Shown in pieces: positions 34,808 to 46,768 of a stretch of DNA of 64,000 bases. The first letter of the stretch is position 1. The number at the start of each line of letters is the position of its first letter. The position numbers were made by a program, and so were the translations under genes. Source of the DNA: Colletotrichum lupini (taxonomy: Eukaryota > Ascomycota > Sordariomycetes > Glomerellales > Glomerellaceae); assembly GCF_023278565.1 (NCBI RefSeq), contig NC_064680.1, forward strand, positions 3,906,001 to 3,970,000, written 5' to 3'. The notes beneath the pieces are model-generated. The model did not search any database. It was not told the origin of the DNA and saw nothing but the letters and a program-made list of their open reading frames with translations.

Positions 34808-36604
34808 ATTTCTCCATCCCAGCCACCGTATTAAAACCCTACCCACGATTTTCAAACCACTATAATAATTATAAAAATCGTCTAAATATAATTCTTTTTT
34901 ATATACTTATTTATTAATATATAATAGTCTCGTATACTAAAAATAAAGTTATTCGGGCTCTTAAGGTTATTAAAAAAGGTCTCTTAGTTAATTAGGCCTT
35001 AATTAAGTTCGGAGTTCTAAGGTTAACTTTTCGTAATTATAAGAGAGGCTACTAAACGAGGGTAATAGTATTTATAAATTTCTAAAGGCTTCTTTTATAA
35101 TAAGAAGACTAGCTAGCTTAGTAAGTTCGTATTTAGTATAATCTAAGCGTTATACTAACTTATAAATAGCTTATAAAATTCGCTAAGTAAGTTCTAAGAT
35201 CTTAGGGGGATATAAATCCTTTTAAAAAGAGATAAATAGACGCTTTTTTAAAAAAGAACTTATTAATTAAGGTCTAGAGAAGTCGTATTATTAATTTAAG
35301 GCGTCTAAATAGGGCTATTATTAATATAATTAAGTTATAGTTTAGATTACTTAATATACTAAAGATTAGTAATATTAAATAGGCTAATAAGTATAATATA
35401 AATAAGATTAGTATCTTAGAGGGTAAGGGATTTAATAGCCTGGTTTTAGGTAAGGTAGAGACTATAATAATATATAAAAAAGAGCTTAGTTCGCGTACTT
35501 AGGTATTTATAATTAAGTGTATTTTTACTAATAGTCGAGCTATTAAACTACTAGTTATATATAAGGGAAAGTCGGTATAATAGTAGTAGTTTCTATTTAA
35601 ACTTAACCCTTATACTAGTTAGGAGTTTATAGTAATAGATAATAGCTAGACGACCGATAAGACTGCCCTTAAGTAGTTAAAAATAGTATTCTTATTATAA
35701 ACTAAGACCCCCCCCCTTAGGGGGCTTAGTATACTTAATAAGCCTCGACTATTAGTTCTAAATAGCTATAGGAGTTATATAACGATAGAATTTATATAGG
35801 AATACTATAAAAATAACGTTTACTTACTATTTTTATTACTATATACTTCCTATATCCTCTAGCCGTTAAATATAGCTATCTTTAGACTTATTAAGTTTAA
35901 ATATAAAAAAGAGCTTAGTAAAGAGGATATAGTAAATAATTCTATTATTATTAAAAAGCGGTACTTCTTAAGCTACTATTAAAAAGCTCGTTTAGCTAGT
36001 CTAACGTTATTAAATATACAAAGTAAGTAGAAAGTAACTAGACTATATCCCCCTAATATAGCTAGACTACTTACTAATTTAATAGTCCTACCTAACCTAG
36101 TTATACTAACTAAAAAGACCGTAAATACTAAGTAAGTAACTAGTAATACTAAAAAAGCTATTAACTAGGTATTAGTAGCGTCTATTATTAACTAGTTAAT
36201 ACTTAGAAAGGCTAGCGAGCTCTGCGATTAGTTAAAGTTATTTATAGAGCTTAGTCTAAACTATAATACTTAACGACTACTATTTAAAAAAGTAAAAAAA
36301 GTATTTAATAAGTAGGCCTACTATTTAGTAATATCTTAGTACTATATTCGAGTTTTAAAAGCTAAAATTAACTAATTAAGGCTGCGGAAAAAGAAGAGTA
36401 TATTAATAAACCTAAATACTAAGTTCGCGAATATTTAAGATATATAGAGAGCTTAGGAGGACTCTAGCGACTATTTAGTTAGTCCTAGTCGACTTATAGG
36501 GGTCGAATTACTTAGGGAGAATAATAACTATATTATTATAGTAGTAGAAGATAGTTAATTAATTAAGTATAGTTAGTAGCGATGTTTTGATACTATATTT
36601 TAAT

Positions 36605-36649
36605 AGGGTGGCTAAAAGGGGGGGGTGGCCAAAAGGGGGTAGGTCGACT
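36605..36649 (-). repeat. right terminal inverted repeat, copy A
   Basis: Reverse complement of the left repeat with both 17-bp units present. One unit carries GGCTAAAAG in place of GGCCAAAAG, a C-to-T change in a CpA context. Confidence 0.88.
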
Positions 36650-36651
36650 TA

Positions 36652-37982
36652 TAACACTAGACCATCAACTCGCAAAACCCTTCTCAGAAAATATTCTTAA
36701 TTTTGGACTTTGGGATATTTTAGGACAGGCCGATTCGGACATACTTCCAGCTTACAATACTCGTAAGTAATCCATATTATATGCGGCTTCGTCATGACTG
36801 CAATGAATCAAAGTAAGTGAGGCTGGGTCTCCATAACCCTAAGTCCGCTGTCTCATGGTCTTCAGTTCGCGAGTACAAATCAACAGGTTCAAAGTCTTAA
36901 AGCGTACTTGTTTTCATACCTCCTAGAACTCCAATAGCGATGTCTTTCGAGCTATCACTATGTCATGGTGTGATTTGACAAATTAGCTGTCGAGTCAGAT
37001 GAAAGAATCACCTGAAAAGAGGATCTTTTTAAACCGCCGATTTGTGAGAAATTACTTACAATGTCGTAAGCGATTATGAGCAACCTCAATAACAGGTTCT
37101 GTCGCTGATGGAAGCTTACTAGTACTCAACCACCGCAAATCGGGTGCGTAATGACATCAACTGAGATTGCACCGGTCTCTAAATCACTGAATTGGGGACA
37201 TGATTGTAAAGAAAGAAGATGATCTGGCATCTTACACATAACTGCCACTGATAGCAGTTCGACTGGCCTTGTGATCGGGGAAACTAGACTAGGGAGAGGT
37301 CTGGAATGATGTACTGAGACTTATCGGATGGCCGCCGAAGTAATAACGTTTAACGTGTCTTACAAGATCCGGAGCCACGTGTACAAAGTCCTGAGCAAGT
37401 TGCAAAGATACTAACGATAAGGAAACCAAATTTACGGTCCTCAATCAACTGGTAGGCATCTGGAAGACAACCATGCTGCCTAACACTCTATGATGGAGAG
37501 ATTTAGGAGCTCAATTGGTGCCTAGTCCCCAAAGTTCGCGGCATTGCGATCATTCTCAAGGATGACTCGCTTTCATTGTTACTAATAAGGTTGCTAGGCC
37601 TTCAAAAGACTCAATAGAGCTGTGAGGGCACACATGTAGTCTGAGGTAAGTTAAGTAGTCTGAGGATATGAAACTCCTTGTGGGCATTGTTCTCTAGCCT
37701 GAATTACCGCACAATGACTTCTCAAATAGGTTCATTCATTTTGTGTTCGGTAAGAGATAACAGCCTTTATTTTGTGAACACAATGTTGCTACAAGAGCAA
37801 GCTAGGGAAACTCAATCGCGACTTTGTATGAAACACTGGACACCTCGCAAGATATTTCATTTTCTATGAGAAGTTCCTAAACTCAACCCAGAAGAGGCAC
37901 TTGAGAGTCGAGACACTACGTTTAGCGAAGACCGACCAAAAGCTCGACTCTGTCACAGCCTCAAGAGAAACATGACTTTACT
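36652..37982. other. intergenic
   Basis: About 1.3 kb after transposon copy A and before the F-box/2EXR-like pseudogene. A frame at 37678-37869 was not convincing. No coding, RNA or repeat feature supported. Confidence 0.45.
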
Positions 37983-38896
37983 ATGGCATATAACGAATCA
38001 AGACTTCGCGTAAAACGCGTGGTTCGGAGCTATGGACAGTATCCCAAGCCAACCACACTAAGTCCGCCAACTTCACCAACTTCGGAGGCCCGATTCCCAG
38101 CCCTTCTCCGCCTTCTCAGAGAGTTGCGCGACATGATCTATGAGTACTCAGACACGGGTCCTCTACAAAATAGGCTCTGGGTTAACCTCAGTTACATCTA
38201 TAGCGAGCTTCACTGGAAAAGGGTGGTCAGTCGCGTTTGTTCAAAGACAGCAGAAACTTGCCTCTGTCTGAGACCAACTCTTCTCGTGACATAGGGAACA
38301 ATACGAAACGAAGTCATGGACACATTCTTTGCCAAGAGCGACTTCCAATTTGAGCCGTCAACCTGGTTCTCCCTAGCCAACCTTAACAACCCAATATGAG
38401 ACTGAGCCGGTCACGGGCGCCATTGAGACTTCAGGACCTATGGAAGAAAAACATATCGCGTATCCGCAGGGTCAGCATCACTCTGAAGTGGGACGAGGCC
38501 TACCTTTCTGACGTCTCCTCAGCGCTTATACGAAATGCACATAAAGTAACTCAGCTTACCTTTTTCTTGCCGAAAATATATGTGACAACACAGGGCAAGG
38601 GAAAACATTCTATTGAGGGAAACGAGGAGAGTCTAAACTCAATTGAACATATATAAGAAACGTACTTAACTCTCCATCAGCAGCTGAAATCAAATGAGCT
38701 GACAGAGAAGATCTTGAATATTGAGCAGCAGAGGTGGTCCCGGCGACTAAATAACACTAGAGGTCGAGTAGTTGAGATACACTCAGGAATTGCCCGCAGG
38801 CCAAGTCAAAACTCTTCTCGAATGCCTGCACCAAGAATCATGACACGGGAGAAAGGAGTTGAGTGCAATCGGTCGATGAAAGAATCTCGGGACTGA
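37983..38896 (+). pseudogene. decayed F-box/2EXR-like gene
   Basis: From an ATG at 37986 the frame includes RLLRELRDMIYEYSDTG, the signature of fungal F-box-like/2EXR proteins (consensus LPxELRDMIYEY). It then meets TAG at 38292, although the same frame continues with protein-like sequence (TIRNEVMDTFFAKSDFQFEP) to about 38390. Coding sense then shifts frame, continuing at 38396-38656 (SRIRRVSITLKWDEAYLSDV), and after an in-frame TAA again to 38896. The segments read as one ancestral protein broken by at least two stops and one frameshift. An intron does not obviously repair them. The family is of unknown function and highly expanded in Pezizomycotina. Transposon copy A lies 1.3 kb upstream. 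Confidence 0.6.
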
Positions 38897-41800
38897 ATTG
38901 AAAGAAAGTGAAGCATGGCTTCATGTCGCCTTGGAGGAAGTGGCACGAAATCCGACATACCGAACTTTGATCTCGGAGAGAGGAAGTCATTTCTCTTGAC
39001 ACGCAATGCCGGCATGAGAGTCAAAAACCTCTATACCTTCCCATTCCCAAAGATCGGATGAGAATCAGGCCGAAATGTAAGTGGGTGGGAGCACAATGCG
39101 CCGAGAAAGCGAGCACGTAATGCCGTGAGATGGGGCTTCGGCTCTAGACCTTAGAGCTTCAGACGGAACCAGGGAGCGGCTATTGCAGCGACGGCAGATA
39201 TGATTCTCCCTAGGTCTCGGGAGGGGAAGAAGAGCGTAATTAATAGAAGGATCTAAGAAAGCGACAGACCGACGGAAGGAATCTAGACTTCAGACGAGCA
39301 GGAAATGAGACATGAGACGGATCTGAATGAATCAGCTCTGTTCGGAAGTCCGGCGAGCCTCGGGGCTGGGGAGGCTTGAGGAGATCATGTCATGCGATGA
39401 GTAGAGGATGAGGAAGACGAGGTGGAAGGACTTGTAAGTTGCCTGACTCGATAGCAGGCTGAGTCAAAGACGAGGGAGACCTTCTGAATACGGTTCCCGA
39501 CCCTTCGCCGAGGCCAGATGTCGTGTGCATGGACGAAAGCCTCCGAGATCTGGCCGTCTGTCGCCAGCCGCGTCTTGGAGCGTCGAGAAATCTAAGCAAT
39601 TTCGGTAGGACGATGACAGGGATACAATAGGCAGACGTATGGCTCACTGAAGATCTAGACCTATCGTTGTTTAACTTGTGCTAGGTTGACTTCAACTCTG
39701 GCTGAGGATGTATCGTTGGGTCGTGGTACGCCATTTCTGTGATCCGTTCCAGCCAAGACGGCTTGAATCTATTCCAAGATCACAGGAGTTGCAGCAGATT
39801 ATTGATGTAGTCATCTCAAAAATAAACAGAATTTGGGAAAAGACTGGAGAGAAGCACAGATCAAACACAACTTCTTGGCACAGAAGCTGAAAAAAGAGAA
39901 TTTCGCCCTGCCTCGGCTTGGCGGGCCTCGAACCGAAAGCTGGCAAGTGAAGCGTCTTGACTACGTTGGGAACCAAGCCTGGGATGTTCTCACCAGAGAG
40001 GAAAAAATGACCAGCTAGTTAGCTCCTTTGTAAGAGATGGACGGCACGTATTGCTCGGTCAAAAGGGCTGACAAGCCCGAAAAGGCAAGTTCTTCAGTGT
40101 TGTTGTTTGGTTGGACCGGGTCGAGACCCATAAGGTTTTGGAGTCGTCTCAGGAACCCCTGATGAGGCTGTTTGATCGATGCGATCTCGAAATCTGGGAT
40201 TACCCAAATGGGATGGACTGCGTGCCCAAGGATGGCACAGATCCCTGACAGACCCTGACCTTTTGTGGCTGGACTGGACGTTGTCAATGGCGGTCAACCA
40301 CTGACCTGCTGTTCTTGGTAGGCTAGAGAACCAATGCAATTTAGCCAGGGCTACGGCAAGTCTTTTGCCGAAGTCGAAGGGGGAGGGAGGAATCGAGAAA
40401 TAGGCGCTTCCGAAGCGAACGTCGCCGGTCCGGGGTTCAGTTAGCTTGCCAGGTCTCGCGTCGCATTCTACGGTGGCACCCATGTGAGTTGTGTTGATCT
40501 CTAGCCCGAGCGTCGCTGGGCGTGCAGTGGCTAGAGAGCCAGGAATGAAGAGGAAATAAAGAGCGAGACTGGGAGCAGAGGCAATGGGTATGATGCAAGA
40601 GCCAAGTGAGACTGACAGCTGCCACTGAGCATAGAAAGTCAATCTGGATCGACGACAAGGGAAGACGCTATGAGCAAGCAAAAACACATAATGATTGATG
40701 AGTAATTTGGATCAGATTTCGTCAAGCCGCAGATCAACGAGATGTTTCTCGTTACAGTGAATTTGCAACATACTTTTCATCCCATTGAACATCATTTACG
40801 GGGAAACTGACATGTCTTAAGGACAAGCTCTAAATCTTTCGGGACTGGATGATCTGGGGAGGATATGTGAGGACCAGAGCCACGGGTTCAGTTAATTTAT
40901 CGGACTTTTCGACCGGGAGGACTAACTCCCGCCCACAATACAAGCACTGGCGATAGATTGCTTTTTAATTAAATGACCTACGTGCCACTGGGCCATGTGT
41001 GACACACAAAAGCGCTTGAGCATTTCAAACTCTCAGCCTCCCAGTAGCCACCCTCGGTGCCTGACGAGCTTAATGCTACGACTCGTACGAGGCAATGCAA
41101 CCCAGCACCATTCTTTTTCGCACTGGTGCACCGCATGCTCTGACAGCTCTGTGCCGTAGGATGAGGTTGAGCTTGCCATCGGATGGCACTTGAGAAAAGA
41201 CTCAACGTCGTCCCATCGCCCAAAGTCCTGGCTCTCTCGCGCGTCAGCATCATCAACCCAGCACAACTCTTCTTGAGCGTCGCAGAGCCCTCGAAACCAG
41301 CTCACTGTCGTCCCGTTCCCCTCTCACAGGATACAGTCCCTAAAACCCCGAGAGCATCATGTCGCAAGCCCCTCTCTCGTGGTAGCCGAAGCTGGGGGAA
41401 CAAGCTAGACAGAAAGGATCTGGATGGTGGACAATTGCCGGGTGCCCAAGTCAACCTCATGCCGCTTCCAAGTGGAGGCCCCATGATGGTGGATTCTATC
41501 TCACGATGCCGCGTTTTAAAGCGTGCCGGGGGGGTTTTAGGGTGCTGGAGAAGACTTCTTCCCTCGTCTTCCTCATCGCTTCAGCCCCGAAAGCAAAGAA
41601 AGATTGGAAAGCTACAGGGATGGAATGCGCTCGGCCCGGGGGACGTTAGGGGAACGTTGGGGGACGCTAATCCCTGAATGGTCCTCTGGCACATCACTGT
41701 TGCGCAGAGACCCCTTTCTTCGAATCCCTTCGCCTCCAGATGATCCATGCTGTTGGATTTCTCCCCATTCAAACCATTCTTCTTTCGTCCTTTTGGCTGC

Positions 41801-42766
41801 TTTTTGACCAGGGGCTCTAACTTAACTCTCTCGCTTCAAGCCGTCATCGCCCTGGCCTGAACCACTTGCGTTCACCGCAATCCCTTCAAGAAGGCAGCGG
41901 TTGGGCGCATGCAGAATCCGAAGCAACCATGAGTTGGCAGCAGGGCACCTCCCTGTCAATTCGGCCGTGTTCCCGAATAGAAGAGACTGGACGGAGGCGG
42001 CCATCCGAACCCCCATGCTCCCTGAGTGAATCCTCGATCCAGGCGACATGAGACAAACTGTGCGTGTGAGGCCAGTTGGGACGACACTTTGTAGCACGCG
42101 GACGACTTGGGCCACAGTGATGGCCGTGACGTCCTTGCCGCACCATGGCTATTTCATCCCATTATTCTAGTATGATCGTCGCTAAGGGGGTGGTCGGGGC
42201 CATGAGTAGTACTTTGCGGCACGTTGCGACCTCGACCTAGACACACTCTTCCACGAGGCGGCGTTTACTGATGGCTGAGCAAGACAGAAATCAGGCAGAG
42301 CAGGCTTGCCTTCTCGGTTACGATCCCATGTGTGAGAGAAAGCGGGAACGGCATCTAGAAAGGATGGGAAGAAGCCCGTCATGGGTTGTCATCGTCGCAG
42401 ACTGTCTCGTCTTGCCCCATTCTTGCCTATGCGCGCAGTAAAAGAGCCGTGAGATAATGGAAACGACTGATCTGACATCAGACACACTCAGATCTATATA
42501 ATAGTGATGATCCCACCTGTCATCCCAACTCTCTTTCCTTTCCTCCTCATCCAGCAACCAACAAGCATCCTTCTCTACTCTTCAATCTTTCAGTTCTGTG
42601 AACTTTTTTACGTTCTCGACACTCTTTCTTGTCCTGATCCAACTACACACCGCTAGCCGGTCTATTACAATCTTTTTCAACTTTTAACTTCTAAACCCCG
42701 TTCGATTCTTCGACACTCAGTAAACGTTGCTTCAATCAACCCTTCACAGCCTTTAAATCAGCAAAC
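38897..42766. other. long intergenic region
   Basis: About 3.9 kb with scattered short frames on both strands. The longest is minus 40094-40687, which does not begin with ATG and has no recognisable motif. The final 230 bases, 42540-42766, are a strongly pyrimidine-rich leader belonging to the gene at 42767. Confidence 0.5.
42495..42503 (+). promoter_or_regulatory. TATA box of the Asn-rich protein gene
   Basis: TATATAATA, 264 bases before the ATG at 42767, followed by a CT-rich leader (CCCAACTCTCTTTCC onward). This layout is common in strongly expressed fungal genes. Confidence 0.5.
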
Positions 42767-43927
42767 ATGTCTTACTCCAAGATCCTTCTCATCTCCGCCG
42801 TTCTGGCCGCTGTCGAAGCCCGCTTCGGTCAGGAGCAGGTCCCCGTTCAAGCCGTCTCTTCTCTGCAGGCTGGCAACCCCGGTGAAGCTGCCACCCTCGC
42901 CGGAGGTATCCCGGGCGTTCTCCTTGCCGCCGCCGACCCTTGCGACAAGCTGACTCTCGCCGACAAGATTGCCGCCCTCGGCACTGGCGCCGATGTTCTC
43001 GAGGCTGCCAAGGGTGTCGTTGCCGCCGAGCAGAACTTCAATCCCTTCGTTGTCAGCGTCCCCAGCATCTGCGGCGATGCCTCTCTCCCCGCTACCGAGG
43101 CCCTCCGTGGCATCGTGCCCCTCGTCGACCCGGCCGTCACCGGATCCGATGCCGAGAACGCCAACTCGGCCACTTCTCTGCAGACCCCCTTTGATGCCAC
43201 TGGCCTGTCTGTCGCAGAGGTGATGCAGGCTCAGGGCTTCTCCAACTTCACCATCAAGGGCCAGGCCGCTGGTGGTGCTGCTGCCGGAGGCAATGCCAAC
43301 GCCGGCAACAACAATGGCAATGCCAACACTGGTAACGCCAACAACAACCAGAACAACGGCAGCCAGAACAACAACAACAACAACGCCGGCAATGCCAATG
43401 CCAACACCGGAAATGCCAACGCTGGAAGCTCCTGTGGCGGTGCCGCCAGCGGAAACGCCGGTGCGAGCAACAACACCGGTAACGCTAACACTGGCAACGC
43501 GAACAACAACAACAACAACCAGAACAACAACCAAAACAACAACCAGAACCAGAACGCCGGCAACAACAATGCCAACAACGGCAATGCCAACACTGGAAAC
43601 GCCGGCAACGCCAACAATGGTGGAGCTGCCACCGGTGCCGCTGACTTCGGAAAGTGCACTCCCACTATCGACTTCCAGCTTGGCCGTGCTGGCCGCAAGG
43701 CTGACGAGGGAACCTTCCTGCCTACCGACGCTCTCGTTGCCCAGGGTCAACAGGATGCCCTCAACCCCAACATCATCATCAACCGCGTCTGCGATCAGCT
43801 CACTAACGTCTGCGAGGCCAACGATGCTGCCAAGACCCAGTGCCTGGACGCCAAGGCTCAGATTCTGGCCTCCGGTGACAAGAGCGCAGCTGTTGCTACC
43901 ACCTTCAACGGTCTCCTCGGATTCTAA
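42767..43927 (+). CDS. secreted Asn/Gly/Ala-rich repeat protein
   Basis: Single exon, 386 residues. A signal peptide of about 18 residues (ILLISAVLAAVEA) is followed by a folded-looking region to about residue 163, then some 130 residues of low complexity made of imperfect GNANTGNANNN / QNNN units. A conserved-looking C-terminal domain follows, containing KCTPTIDFQLGRAG and ending in TTFNGLLGF. There are seven scattered cysteines after the signal, which fits disulfide-bonded extracellular domains. The codons strongly favour C in third position (AAC, GCC, ACC), suggesting high expression, in line with the TATA box and CT-rich leader. It is probably a wall-associated or surface protein; no enzymatic motif is seen and no molecular function is claimed. 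The long antisense frame over this gene is a by-product of the repeats and codon bias. Confidence 0.88.
   Translation: MSYSKILLISAVLAAVEARFGQEQVPVQAVSSLQAGNPGEAATLAGGIPGVLLAAADPCDKLTLADKIAALGTGADVLEAAKGVVAAEQNFNPFVVSVPSICGDASLPATEALRGIVPLVDPAVTGSDAENANSATSLQTPFDATGLSVAEVMQAQGFSNFTIKGQAAGGAAAGGNANAGNNNGNANTGNANNNQNNGSQNNNNNNAGNANANTGNANAGSSCGGAASGNAGASNNTGNANTGNANNNNNNQNNNQNNNQNQNAGNNNANNGNANTGNAGNANNGGAATGAADFGKCTPTIDFQLGRAGRKADEGTFLPTDALVAQGQQDALNPNIIINRVCDQLTNVCEANDAAKTQCLDAKAQILASGDKSAAVATTFNGLLGF
43258..43647 (+). repeat. in-frame low-complexity repeat encoding Asn/Gly/Ala
   Basis: Imperfect tandem AAC-, GGC- and GCC-rich units encoding GNANTGNA and QNNN segments. A likely site of length variation by slippage or unequal exchange. 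Confidence 0.85.
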
Positions 43928-44730
43928 GCGGAGAAGTAGCTGGCGGACTGGAGGAGTCCTCAAGGGATTTGTTTTCTTTTGTCTCTATAATTTTCATACC
44001 GGTCTAAAATACCGAGGAGCATGGCATATGTATCTTACGACAAAAGGGACTCTGGAGCTTGGTTCCACATGGCTGGGTTTGGCTGTCTTTGGACATGGTA
44101 GCTGGGTGTTCACGAGTAGGATGTTTGAATAAATTGGCTTGCCCGAACTATTGTTCCACCTCATGAAATGTACTCGATGCGACATACTTTCTGTGAAGCA
44201 ACTTGATGCTTCTCGTTTACTCCTTAAGTCCATATATCTTGGCCTATCTTATGTAAGTTGTTGGCTGAAGAGTGCTCTCTGGACTCTAAAATCGTCGTTG
44301 AAGCTCGGTGAGATTAAGCTTCAACGGGTCCACGTGCCAAGCGAGATGAAGAAGCACCGGCTCTGCAGACGGTGCTCCTTTAGCGCAAAATTTTGTTGTC
44401 TCCTTTGACGAATGACTCGGCTTGGTCAAGTGGCCCCTACCCACCCCTGACCCCCTCTCACCGACAATTTGTGAGCTGTGAAAAGGTTGAAAGGTTCCAA
44501 ATGTTGTGTTGACGGCAAAGTGTTTGACAGGCGTTTTGTGCGAATTTTTGCTACTGTTTCCTCTCGGGAAGTGGCCAAGGGAAAGGTTGAGTGAGTAATT
44601 AAGAGTTGACGACAGCAAAACCAAGTCGGCCTTGGCTGTGCAGATCTACTGAACTTGGCAATCGCGATTTGGAAAGTCTAATCTATTTGCCGGCTCGGCG
44701 TCCAAGGGTATCGACGACCTCCTGGTTGAG
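43928..44730. other. intergenic
   Basis: About 800 bases between the Asn-rich protein gene and the TRK gene, both on the plus strand. Presumably the 3' end of the first and the promoter of the second. Nothing else supported. Confidence 0.5.
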
Positions 44731-46768
44731 ATGTCAACACTCACAATGCCACAATCTGCGACGAATTCTCGTCAACGCTACCAAGATGAAGGAAACTCAT
44801 CCAAGAGCGGGCTCCGAGCACTTTTACCACCTCTCAACTTCATAACACTGCATTATGCATACTTTGTCGGCACGACGCTCCTCGCATCGGCAATCTTCTA
44901 CGCCTCGTCAAATCCACACGGCAGCATCAGCTATGTCGACTCGCTTTTTCTCGTCATCTCTGCCATGACGGAAGCCGGACTCAACACGGTCAACCTCAGC
45001 GAGATGACTGTGTGGCAACAGGTAATGCTATGGCTGCTTATCATTATCGGCAGTTCTGTTTGGGTATCGATATGGACGGTCGTGGCGAGGAAGCATGTCT
45101 TTGAAAAGAGCTTGCGGGTGGTCGCTCGTGCCCAGAAAGAAGGAAGCCGGCATGATTGGGGCCTACCAGCCTCCAATAACAGTGTTGCTGCGGCTCAGGA
45201 GAAAGGAGCTGCGAGTGGCACCGGCTTGATTGATGTAGATACATCATCTCAACCTCGAACCGTGGGTAATAACATTACTATCAGAACCACTGGAAATATC
45301 ACCCACCGTTCAACACCTTCGACCCTCTCAGACAAGACACCCACTCGACCTTGGCTATCCTTTCTCAGCGCTTCCAAGGAGGGCCGCAACTCCCAGTTCC
45401 ACTCCCTAACGGGGCCCGAACGCTCCCGTCTGGGAGGCCTTGAATACCGGGCCCTTCACCTCTTGTCCATCGTGGTCCCACTGTATTCGGTGCTCTGGCA
45501 ATTACTAGGAAGTCTTGCTCTCGGAGCCTGGATTGCGAACAATATGCCGACAGTCGCAACATCCAATGGTGCAAACCCGTGGTGGGCCGGCATATTCTTC
45601 GCCGTCTCAGCATTTAATAACTCGGGGATGTCATTGCTGGACGCCAACGTAGTGCCATTTCAGCAGGCATATTTCGTGCTCATAACCATGGGCTTACTCA
45701 TCCTCGCGGGCAACACGGCATATCCGCTGTTTCTGAGACTCATCTTCTGGGCAGCGTTGAAAACACTTCGTGCAACGACCACCGAGGAAAAGTTGGCCGA
45801 GCTGAAGAGCACATTGGAGTTCATCCTGAGGTACCCGCGTCGAGTTTACACCAATCTTTTCCCATCGCGACCGACGTGGTGGCTTTTATTCATGGTCCTC
45901 ATGACGAATGGCATTGACTGGATGGCATTTGAGGTTCTCAATATCGGTAACCCGGTTATTGAAGCTATTCCTGCCGGGGCTAGAGTTCTGGACGGTTTAT
46001 TCCAAGCTTTAGGTATGTCCCACTTTCCCATCCACTACGAAAAAGACAGCTACTGACTGAGTCGTAGCTGTCCGCTCTGGAGGTTTCTACGTCATCCCAA
46101 TAGCCTCCGCCTATCCAGGGCTGCAGGTACTGTATGTGATCATGATGTACATCTCCGTGTATCCTGTGGTGATCACTATGCGGCACTCCAACGTCTACGA
46201 AGAGCGGTCTCTAGGAATCTACGACGACGATGAACCATCTCCAGTCTCTTCCCACCCGGGCGCGAAAAAGGATCCAAGCAGTACCGGTATTTTGACACAC
46301 TTTCTACGCGAGAATCTAAGCTTTGCTGGTGTTGGTGCTGCAAAAGCCGAGAAGAGAGGCAGCGGATTTGAAACTCGAATGAGTTTCGTGAACCAGCAAA
46401 TCCGTGGTCAACTAGCACACGATCTGTGGCTTCTTGCACTGGCTGTTCTCATCATCGTAACTATAGAGACGTCACACTTTCTGGAAGATCCGGTGCACTT
46501 TTCGGTTTTTAATGTCATATTTGAAGTGGTTTCTGGGTACGGCTGTGTTGGTATATCTGTTGGGCTTCCTAAAGATGCCATGAGTTTCTCTGGAGGATGG
46601 CATCCCGGGAGCAAACTAGTCTTATGTCTCGTTATGTTGAGAGGGCGTCATCGAGGTTTACCTGTGGCCCTGGACAGGGCTGTGCGATTGCCTGGACAGA
46701 GGCTGTCGGAGGAGGAAGAGGAAGATTGGAGACTGAGAGGGGCTAGGAACAGGCATGGAGTGGCGTGA
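44731..46768 (+). CDS. TRK/HKT-family potassium transporter
   Basis: Two exons, 44731-46012 and 46068-46768, with a 55-nt in-phase intron (GTATGT..TCGTAG); 660 residues. The protein has the four-fold membrane-pore-membrane layout of the TRK/KtrB superfamily. Filter-region glycines are visible in each pore loop: P1 SAMTEAGLNT near residues 77-86, P2 SAFNNSGMSLLD, P3 FQALAVRSGGFYVIP (spanning the splice junction), and P4 VVSGYGCVGIS near 584. A long Ser/Thr-rich cytosolic loop between repeats 1 and 2 and a shorter Asp/Glu-rich loop between 3 and 4 are typical of fungal TRK proteins. It should mediate high-affinity K+ (possibly also Na+) uptake across the plasma membrane, driven by membrane potential. 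At 660 residues it is shorter than yeast Trk1, mainly through a shorter first cytosolic loop. Confidence 0.93.

Larger units (their letters stand above)
34763..36649 (+). mobile_element. Fot1/pogo-like DNA transposon, copy A, RIP-inactivated
   Basis: A 1887-bp element with inverted terminal repeats of about 45 bp (AGTCGACCCACCCCC outward) flanked by a TA target duplication (34761-34762; 36650-36651). Its size, TA duplication and terminal repeats fit the Fot1/pogo branch of Tc1-mariner. Near 34940-35060 the plus strand still reads a degraded helix-turn-helix transposase start (ALKVIKKG .. IKFGVLR), and near 35840-35900 a remnant resembling the L-Q-P-L-D-V block. Many TAA/TAG stops and high AT content show RIP. 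No open frame survives, so it cannot mobilise itself. Confidence 0.9.

Noticed and set aside
39905..39965. tRNA-like T-arm on the minus strand (GGTTCGAGGCCCGCC)
   Set aside because: The five-base T stem does not pair properly and no acceptor or anticodon stem could be drawn.
40094..40687. 197-codon minus-strand frame
   Set aside because: Does not begin with ATG, shows no recognisable domain, and other frames overlap it.
42758..43963. 401-codon open frame on the minus strand opposite the Asn-rich protein gene
   Set aside because: It is the mirror of the repeat-rich, C-ending-codon plus-strand gene. The Val/Gly/Leu-rich translation is what antisense of Asn/Ala/Gly codons yields, and there is no independent signal.
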